Shown: in pieces, positions 55,606 to 64,000 of the stretch
Layout of the letters: each line of letters opens with the position of its first letter
Numbering within the stretch: position 1 is the stretch's first letter
Assembly: GCA_018340375.1 (NCBI GenBank)
Contig: JAFFJZ010000087.1
Location: forward strand, 1-64,000
DNA from: Gonatopus flavifemur
Taxonomy: Eukaryota; Arthropoda; Insecta; Hymenoptera; Dryinidae
Length of the DNA stretch: 64,000 nucleotides
Direction: 5' to 3'
Program-made: the position numbers and the translations under genes
Notes under the pieces: model-generated
Told to the model about the DNA's origin: nothing
Seen by the model: the letters and a program-made list of their open reading frames with translations, nothing else
Databases searched by the model: none

Positions 55606-56909
55606 TGTACTTATTACACTCATATTCAAAGGAATTTGGTGACGATGCGATATACTGGTAAATTGTAACAATATTCCATCATAAATCATGACAATTCCAC
55701 AATTTCATTTATAAGCTGAGTTTGCTTAGTGGCGTCCTAAGTTATCCCAACTTGCTCCAAGTATTTCGGATTTGCTATTTCCAGTTATAGAAACAAATTG
55801 ATTGGTTTGGTACAATTTGAAGCAACTTGTGTGCTATCTGGGTATACTTATTTGAGAGTCAGGGAAAATTTTGAACATGGTCAGTGAAAGTCAGGAAAAG
55901 TCAGGGAAAATGACTTCAAATTTTGGGGGAACCCTGGAATGCTTCATAAGTTCAGTTCGGAGAAATCTTGCAGAAAAAATCTCTATTTGGATAATACTCT
56001 GGTTTTCCCTCAAGAATTATTTGAACTAAATTTATGAAAGGTCTGAAATTTTTCAGGACATAATTTTTAGTACTTCATCTATTACGGTACAGAGCTCACA
56101 TTTGGGGAAAAAAAATTTGTTTCAATGACTGGGGAAATTTTTTTTTTTCAAGATCTGAAATTTGGACTACTGGAATGGATGAAATACTCAAGATTATTTC
56201 CTGCAAATTTCATGAAATGATTTCGAAGAATGCTTACGGGAAAAATGTTGACTCAGTCAGTGTGCTGATATCTCCTTAAAATCGGTTTGGAGAACCATAC
56301 ATTCCTTCCATATTCTTGTGATATTTATAAGGGATAGATATAACAGGGTGTAGCAGGATGTTAGAGATGAAATCACTGCTGTTCGATATATCGATTTTTT
56401 CCAAACAACTTCAGGGTGTCTACTACTCGGGAAAATCAGGCACGGAGAAAACTGAATAGTGATATCAACCAAACCAATGGTATCTCGTACTTAACGATTT
56501 AGTGAAATATGGACAAACCAAATATTTAGTATTAGAAATCGAATGCACATACAGTTCATGTCACCATAACAAGCCAAATTGATTTGACTAAACTTGTATT
56601 TCATTCGATTACCCAAGCATTGTTATTCGTACCAAACAGTGAATGGTCGCATAATTGATTCCACCACACAAATCATCTATTCCGCGGAATGGGCATGATC
56701 ATTTTTACTGAACAAAAATATGAATTCGATTCAACAATAAAAAAGTTTTTGTTATATTATGAAGGTTGGTAATGTTGTCTTTAGAAATAATTTCCCAAAG
56801 CAGCAAAAATTTTGATTGCTTGACATTCTGTTCATTCATTCTGCTTACATTCATTACTGTTTAGTTGAGCGTGAAGTTGTAGCATCGAACATCGATTGCA
56901 CATGACATT
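55606..56909. other. AT-rich gene-free stretch with AGTCAGGGAAA fragment
   Basis: GTCAGGGAAAATT cluster at 55857-55935; otherwise no frame or repeat recognised. Confidence 0.4.
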
Positions 56910-57012
56910 CGGGAGGGTGCTGAAAGCGGGAATCGAACCTCAACATCCTACCTACCTACCTACCTACCTACCTACACCTAACGCGTATACCACTTGAGCT
57001 AAACCGAACATA
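56910..57012 (-). repeat. tRNA-derived SINE head with internal TAGG microsatellite
   Basis: Minus strand: A box TAGCTCAAGTGG (57001-56990) and a perfect B box GGTTCGATTCC (56939-56929). Between them GTAGG(TAGG)n (about 56975-56947) replaces the anticodon region, so it cannot be a working tRNA. Both Pol III promoter elements are intact, so transcription is possible. Confidence 0.7.
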
Positions 57013-58188
57013 TAATTTTGCTAGCATTGCGTATCTCTTATAAGTGTTTGGAGAACTTATGATTAGAGAATACCCTGGCCATTGTCAGACTCAACTTCCT
57101 GATTGATCATTCATTCCACTCATCATTTACCATTTTCAAATCATCCTAAATCAACAGCATCCGTGAAAAAATTTTTCACAAGATCTTCAAACTTGGGACT
57201 TGAACATTTTTTCTTTACAATTGCACTCGTAACTGATTATTTCGGCACACGAATGAAAAGATGTTTTGAAAAGTTTTATCATTCATGAAGAAACAGTCTG
57301 TGGAAGTTATATAATATTTTTGAAACTTCAATGAGTTGGCGATCATGTCATATAAAACTCTTTTGGCAAAATTCTGGTTCATTTATAAAAAAAAAGATTC
57401 TATTTACTTAGAAAAAGAGTAAACTTTGATTATGATGACGAATTTTACGTACAACAGTCCGATACATCGTTTTATGTCAAAATTTGATTTCATTCAACCA
57501 CGGGAGATGCAACATAATTCTTACACTGGAATATTTCACTATGTTTAATGTTGAATATAGTTTCAATTATGTACATAAGTACTATTACAGCATATTACAA
57601 CGACTATAACGTGCATTCCCAAGATCATGAAAAGCAATTTTAGTTTTATTCTAAATATGAGAATAAAGAGATGTTCACCTCAAAACGCAACCTTCAGCCA
57701 ATGATGCCAGGAACAAAATTTTGCACGTCCATTCCGCTGGAACAGCCAAATGAGCACAATCAAATATGAACTATATGAGAATTTTTCGCTTTTTTTCTGC
57801 TAATTTTTCGCTCCGGTAGTTTTCGAGAAAATGAGGGTTGTGTCAGCGGAACAGTTCCGCTGGAACAACCATTGATATAGGGGGCATGAAATGGTAAAAG
57901 GAATGCATAGGAATTATTCGCTTTTTATTTGCTCCAAGAATATGCTAGATTAATCTCATTCAAACCCAAGGATAAGGGAATAACAGATATTCGCGAGGAA
58001 AATGAAATACTTGAATATTGGGACGGAGCGATATCGTCATAGGAGAGAAGATTTCTTGGGGACTTTGGCATTGTAGATCATACGTCAGGGAGACAGTTGT
58101 GCATACTAGTCGAGGTGTGGACGAATATAAAGTGTAGAAAGAAATTGGAATTTGAAAGTATGAATTATGCTGGAAATCTATACTTGTG
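57013..58188. other. AT-rich gene-free stretch
   Basis: No recognised gene. TTCCGCTGGAACA occurs twice (about 57733 and 57857) with a complementary AGCGGAAC nearby. Confidence 0.35.
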
Positions 58189-61100
58189 AAATATTCGCGA
58201 TTTTCTAATCACACTTTGTTTTTCGGAGTCAAGGAGACGGTTTTGCCTGAAAGATGAATCGGAATGGTTGTGGTAAACCTCAAACGATAAGGTGAGAACC
58301 AGCAAAAAAATCCAGGATGGTTTAGAGCAGGAAAATCGAGGGTCGCTGGAAGTCTCGAATATTCGCGATTTTTTTGTCAAACTTTGGTTTTCTGGGACCA
58401 AGCCACGTTTTCCCCTCATATAAGCATCAGAATAGTTGCACCACAACCCCTACGACCAGGTGATGATCAGCAAAAAAATCCAGGACAGTGTAGAGCAGAG
58501 CAAAAAAATCGAGGGTTGCTGGAAATGTCCAATATTCGCGATTTTCTCATCAAACTTTGTTTTTCGGAGTCCAGATGCCGTTTTCGCTTCATGCATCATT
58601 CGGAATAGTTGTAGTACACCTCCAAAAATGAGATGAGAACCAGCAAAAAAATCCAGGATGGTATAGAGCAGAGCAGAAAAATCGAGGGTCGCTGGAAGTC
58701 TCGAATATTCGCGATTTTTTCGTGAAACTTTGATTTTCTGGAACCAAGCCACGTTTTTCCCTCATATAAGCATCAGAATACTTGAACCACAACCCCTACG
58801 ACCAGGTGATGATCAGCAGAAAAATCAAGCACAATGTAGAGCAGAGCAAAACGCAGAGTTCGCACCTCGTCAGAGAAAGGGTGCTACAACTATTCCGATC
58901 CTTATACAGGGTGATTCAAAATTCCCGCACTCTTTTTTGGGAGTAGATTCCTGATGAAATTCTAAAACGATTTGTCCTTTTGCACAATGCTCTCCGACGC
59001 ATGATTTCCGAGATATAATTAATTAAAGTTGACTAATTATGAGGTGGATCCATCGGTCATTAAGGAGCGTCATAACAGAACAAGAGAGGAAGGTGCTTGC
59101 AGAGGGCGCTCATACGATCAGCTGATCGGTATAATCGATACGATTTACCAACATACAAATTGGTCAATTTTCTATGTAGAACGATTGAATTCGTCGACAC
59201 TGTGGAAAAATTGATTATTGTCATGAATTCTTATCACGATATGCTGTAGGTTAAAGTTGTAATTTCAGTAATGATTTTTATTACGCAGACAAATGTAAAA
59301 TAGTGTTATTTCGTAGGGATAAGGATTCAAGTGGGAGAAAAAGTATAACTACTCGTTTTCAATCAGAATTTTCATGTAAAAAAGAAAACATGAGAATTTT
59401 AATTCATCCGATACCCAATTTGAACGGTTTGATTAGTAAGTTTAACACAAGAGATTGGATTCCGAATCCTGTATTTTGATTGGTCGAGGATCAATGTATG
59501 TTAGATCAATCCTCGGCCGTTTCAAATGATTCTTCTGAAGAATGTGTTTTCGACTTATCCCAACCACAACATTGAACAATGATGAATTTATCCGAATTCA
59601 CCCTTTTTACATCATTCGATGATTATAAAGGGTTTATCGAACGTTAATAACTTACTTGAGATCACTCAAGATCATTCATGTTCAAATCAAAATCTAATTC
59701 AAATTGTGTGCAAGTTCGAGCGCGTTTCTACGTTTAGAAAATGTATTCGTCTTAAAAAGGACGGATTTGGTTAATCTTCAAAGACAATTCTTTTTCCATT
59801 TGAAATAACAATATACCCTTTGAAGTCATATGTGCTTTAAATGAAACTGTTTCGAGCTGTCACCTGATTGGTTGATTCGTATCACGAATGGTTGATTTGA
59901 GCTAAACAAACCGTATGTGATTACAATGTCAATCCAGTGCAATGATTGGGTCGTATACGATGTCACACCTTGTATTTTCGTCAAAATTGATGGATTCTGC
60001 AAGTTGAAGTAAGTTATTAACGTTCGATAAACCCTTTATAATCATCGAATGATGCAAAAAGGGTGAATTCGAATAAATTCATCATTGTTCAATGTTGTGG
60101 TTGGGATAAGTCGGAAACACATTCTTCAGAAGAATCATTTGGAACGGCCGAGGATTGATCTAACATACATTGATTCTCGACCAATCAGAATACAGGATTC
60201 GGAATCCAATCTCTTGTGTCAAACTTACTAATCAAACCGTTCAAATTGGGTATCGGATGAATGAAAATTCTCATGTTTTTTTTTTACATGAAAATTCTGA
60301 TTGAAAACGAGTAGTTATACTTTTTTCTCCCACTTGAATTCCTATCCCTACGAAATAACACTATTTTACATTTGTCTGCGTAATAAAAATCATTACTGAA
60401 ATTACAACTTTCACCCACAGCATATCGTGATAAGAATTCATGACAATAATCAATTTTTCCACAGTGTCGACGAATTCAATCGTTCTACATAGTCAATTTA
60501 CCGATTTGTATGTTGGTGAATCGTATCGATTATAACGATCAGTTGATCGTATGAGCGCCCTCTCATGCACCTTCCTCTCTTGTTATGTTATGACGCTCCT
60601 GAATGACCGATGGATCCACCTCATAATTAGTCAACTTTAATTAATTATATCTCGGAAATTATGCGTCGGAGAGCATTGTGCAAAAGGACAAATCGTTTTA
60701 GAATTTCATCAGGAATCTACTTCCAAAAAAGAGTGCGGGAATTTTGAATCACCCTGTATAGAAGAAAAAAACGTAATCTGGGCCCCAGAAAACGAAGTTT
60801 GATGAAAAAATCGCGGATATTTCACATTTTTTGAGACACTCGGTTTTCTCGCTCTGCTCTGAAGCATTCTGGATTTCTTGCTGGTTCTCACCTCGTCAAA
60901 GGAGGAGTGCTACAACTATTCCGATCCTTATATAGTACAAAAACGTGATCCGGGCTCCATAAAACGGAGTTTGATGGAAAAATCGCGAATATTGGACATT
61001 TCCAGCAACCCTCGATTTTTTCGCTCTGCTCTGAAGTGTTCTGGATTCTTCTGCGGATTATCACATGGTCGTAGGGGTTGTGGTGCAACTATCCTGATTC

Positions 61101-61640
61101 CTATATGAGGGAAGAACGTGACATGGTTCCAGGAAACCAAAGTTTGACGAGAGAATCGCGAATATTTGAGACTTCCAGCGACGCTTGATTTTTTTGCTCT
61201 GCTCTTAAGCATCCTGGATATTTTTGTTGAGCATCACCTGGTAGGAGGGGTTGTGCTGAATGCTATTCTGATTCCTATATGAGGGGGAAACGTGATTCGG
61301 TTCCAGAAAACCGAAGTTTCACGAGAAACTCGCGAATATTCTACTTTTTTTGAAGCCCTTGATTTTTTTGCTCCGCTCTAAATCATCCTGGATTTTTTTG
61401 CTAGTTCTCACCTGATCGTTGGAGGTCCACTACAACTGATGCGACTGAAAAATGAAGCGGAAACGGCATCTGGACTCCGAAAAACAAAGTTTGATGAGGA
61501 AATCGCGAGTATTGGACATTTCCAGCGACCCTCGATTTTTTTGCATGAAGTGGAAGCTGTCGGCCGCAGGAGTTATGTTTTGGCTGGGACTGTACCTGAA
61601 CAACACGACCGAACTATTTGGATATTTTCTCCATAAAAAC
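58189..61640. repeat. Inverted satellite with 173-bp units, interrupted by a foldback element
   Basis: Direct units marked by ATATTCGCGA at 58191, 58359, 58532 and 58705; inverted units marked by TCGCGAATAT at 60811, 60983, 61156, 61330 and 61503. Units contain CCAGCAAAAAAATCCAGGAT and AAAATCGAGGGTCGCTGGAA. The orientation switch lies near 58856, before the foldback insertion at 58907, because 58865-58906 already reads in the inverted-arm sense (CTACAACTATTCCGATCC). Small frames are repeat by-products. Confidence 0.85.
58907..60756. mobile_element. 1850-bp foldback element, CAGGGTGATTCAAAATTCCC termini
   Basis: Perfect terminal match CAGGGTGATTCAAAATTCCC in both orientations, TA flanks (58905-58906, 60757-60758). 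Arms of about 750 bp are almost identical throughout (e.g. TGACAATAATCAATTTTTCC, CGTTCGATAAACCCTTTATA and complements), around a non-repeated centre at about 59660-60005. It carries no gene. Inserted at TA within a satellite unit whose intact copy at 60918 shows the empty site. Confidence 0.9.
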
Positions 61641-61649
61641 ATGCTAAAA

Positions 61650-64000
61650 TGAGATAATGATGATATCTAAGGATATGAATTTGTAGTATTTGAGACGAGG
61701 AATTCGAAGATAAAAGATTTATCACGATACGAGGTCGTTTTCCCAAGATTTTTTGCAGAGAAATGGGGAGTTATATATTGGTTCTAACGAATTTCATCAC
61801 CTACTGATGAGACGACGTCCGATTCGGAGGATAAAATGCATCAATTCTCATAGGATTTTGTCTGAGGAATCCGATGGTATATGATTCATTTTGGTACGCG
61901 GCCGTTTTCATGGAGTTTTCGTCGAGAGAAGGGGAGATTTTTGTGGATTTCCACAGAATTTGCATGAATTTCGTTATTTAAAGACAAGTCGACGTCCGAT
62001 TCTTGGAGTAAAATCTATGGATTCTTATGAGGAATTGTCTGCAGAATCCAGTGATGTACGGCTCATTCCGGTACGCGGCCGTGTTCTTGATTTTTCACGC
62101 CAAAAGTCGTTGACTGGTATTTCACGGAATTATCAATACATATGCAAATTCTTCCATCAGCTGCAGGGTTCTCGTTCGATTGGAAGAATCTGATACATCG
62201 ATTCTTATAGGAAATCGTCCAAGGAATTCAATGGTGTATGGCTCATTCCGGTACGCGGCCGTTTTCATGGAGTTTTCGTCGAGAGAAGGGGAGATTTTTG
62301 TCAATATCCACATAATTTGCATGAATTTCTTTATTTCAAGACAAGTCGACGTCCGATTCTTGGGGTAAAATCTATGGATTCTTATGAGGAATTGTCTGCA
62401 GAATCCAGTGATATACGGCTCATTCCGGTACGTGGCCGTGTTCTTGATTTTTCACGCCAAAAGTCGTTGACTGGTATTTGACGGAATTATCAATACATAT
62501 GGAAATTCTTCCATCGGCTGCAGGGTTCTCGTCCGATTGGAAGAATCTGATACATCGATCCTTACAGGCAATCGTCCGAGGAATTCAATGGTGTATTGCT
62601 CATTCCGGTACGCGGCCGTTTTCATGGAGTTTTCGTCGAGAAAAGGGGAGATTATTGTCAATTTCCACATAATTTGCACGAAATTCGTTATATCAAGACA
62701 AGTCGACGTCCGATTCTTGGGGTAAAATCTATGGATTCTTATGAGGAATTGTCTGCAGAATCCAGTGATACACGGCTCATTCCGGTACGCGGCCGTGTTC
62801 TTGATTTTTTACGCCAAAAGTCGTTGACTGGTATTTGACGGAATCATCAATACATATGCAAATTCTTCCATCGGCTGCAGGGTTCTCGTTCGATTGGACG
62901 AATCTGATACATCGATTCTTATAGGAAATCGTCCAAGGAATTCAATGGTGTATGGCTCATTCCGGTACGCGGCCGTTTTCATGGAGTTTTCGTCGAGAGA
63001 AGGGGAGATTTTTGTCAATTTCCACAGAATTTGCATGAATTTCGTTATTTAAAGACAAGTCGACGTCCGATTCTTGGGGTAAAATCTATGGATTCTTATG
63101 AGGAATTGTCTGCAGAATCCAGTGATATACGGCTCATTCCGGTACGCGGCCGTGTTCTTGATTTTTTACGCCAAAAGTCGTTGACTGGTATTTGACGGAA
63201 TCATTAATACATATGCAAATTCTTCCATCGGCTGCAGGGTTCTCGTTCGATTGGAAGAATCTGATACATCGATTCTTATAGGAAATCGTCCAAGGAATTC
63301 TATGGTGTATGGCTCATTCCGGTACGCGGCCGTGTTCTTGATTTTTCACGCCAAAAGTCGTTGACTGGTTTTTGACGGAATTATCAATACATATGGAAAT
63401 TCTTCCATCGGCTGCAGGGTTCTCGTTCGATTGGAAGAATCTGATACATCGATCCTTACAGGCAATCGTCCGAGGAATTCAATGGTGTATAGCTCATTCC
63501 CGTACGCGGCCGTATTCATGGGGTTTCGTCGAGAGAAGGGGAGATGTTTGTCAATTTCCACAGAATTCGCATGAATTTCGTTATTTCAAGACAAGTCGAC
63601 GTCCGATTCTTGGGGTAAAATCTATGGATTCTTATGAGGAATTGTCTGCAGAATCCAGTGATATACGGCTCATTCCGGTACGCGGCCGTGTTCTTGATTT
63701 TTCACGCCAAAAGTCGTTGACTGGTATTTGACGGAATTATCAATACATATGCAAATTCTTCCATCGGCTGCAGGGTTCTCGTTCGATTGGAAGAATCTGA
63801 TACATCGATTCTTATAGGCAATCGTCCGAGGAATTCAATGGTGTATTGCTCATTCCGGTACGCGGCCGTTTTCATGGAGTTTTCGTCGGGAGAAGGGGAG
63901 ATTTTTGTGAATTCCCACATAATTTGCATGAATTTCGTTATTTCAAGACAAGTCGACGTCCGACTTTTGGGGTAAAACCTATGGATTCTTATGAGGAACT
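61650..64000 (+). repeat. Satellite with A-B dimer higher-order repeat (357 bp)
   Basis: Half-units A (about 177 bp, GCGGCCGTTTTCATGGAG) and B (about 180 bp, GCGGCCGTGTTCTTGATT) alternate: A at 61898, 62255, 62612, 62969, 63506 and 63862; B at 62075, 62432, 62789, 63146 and 63326. B follows B at 63146/63326, where one A was lost. Units at 61650-61890 are strongly diverged, as at an array edge. The array continues past the window end. Confidence 0.9.

Noticed and set aside
56910..57012. Functional tRNA gene
   Set aside because: The anticodon stem-loop region is a TAGG microsatellite; no cloverleaf possible.
61891..63975. Many 60-120-codon frames on both strands
   Set aside because: Satellite by-products, repeated in every unit.

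Overview
This is eukaryotic DNA, AT-rich and packed with transposable elements. An arthropod, most likely an insect, fits best: the mix of Jockey-type and I-type LINEs, DD34D and DD41D mariners, hAT/ZBED, P/THAP and Transib-type transposases is typical of insect genomes. I cannot name the species. Splice sites are of GT-AG type, there are no bacterial operons or ribosome binding sites, and the only recognisable host gene is the 5' end of eIF3d (translation initiation factor 3 subunit D), starting at 35246 on the + strand.

Layout. 1-3.6 kb: two head-to-head broken hAT (BED-finger) transposase copies. 3.6-7.3 kb: small inverted-repeat elements, a tRNA-derived fragment and a degenerate minisatellite of about 313 bp. 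7.5-11.57 kb: a Jockey-type LINE broken by two stop codons and frameshifts. 11.6-12.9 kb: a second minisatellite (about 256 bp), then a BED-finger fragment. 13.0-14.8 kb: a Russian-doll nest of inverted-repeat elements with clean 8-bp target-site duplications. 14.86-18.7 kb: a DNA transposon with an intact reading frame for a 777-residue, hAT-like but unclassified transposase. 18.7-20.0 kb: a run of hairpin MITEs. 20.3-28.3 kb: an I-type LINE with RNase H, interrupted by a 2-kb DD41D element. 28.7-30.1 kb: a Tigger-like element. 30.2-33.9 kb: a degenerate, intron-containing THAP/P-type transposase gene (- strand). 34.2-35.0 kb: nested MITEs and three tandem hairpins, directly followed by eIF3d exons 1-2.

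40-43.1 kb: a 3.16-kb foldback element built of 31-bp tandem repeats in inverted arms, with a perfect 9-bp target duplication, strongly recalling Drosophila FB. 44.7-46.4 kb: ten 183-bp repeats, five in each orientation. 46.6-52.25 kb: a complete-boundary Transib/RAG1-superfamily transposon. Its ends are a perfect V(D)J RSS heptamer CACAGTG, it has a 5-bp target duplication CGTCT, and it carries an intron-containing RAG1-core-like transposase with one stop codon. 54.3-55.6 kb: a DD34D mariner with one nonsense codon. 58.2-61.6 kb: another inverted satellite array, invaded by a 1.85-kb foldback element. 61.65 kb to the end: a satellite with dimeric higher-order structure.

Themes. Almost all coding sequence is transposase or reverse transcriptase. 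Autonomous elements sit beside many non-autonomous hairpins, and terminal-sequence similarity suggests that the 777-residue transposase may serve one large hairpin family. Four separate elements between 40 and 62 kb share an unusual design: tandem repeats arranged as inverted arms.
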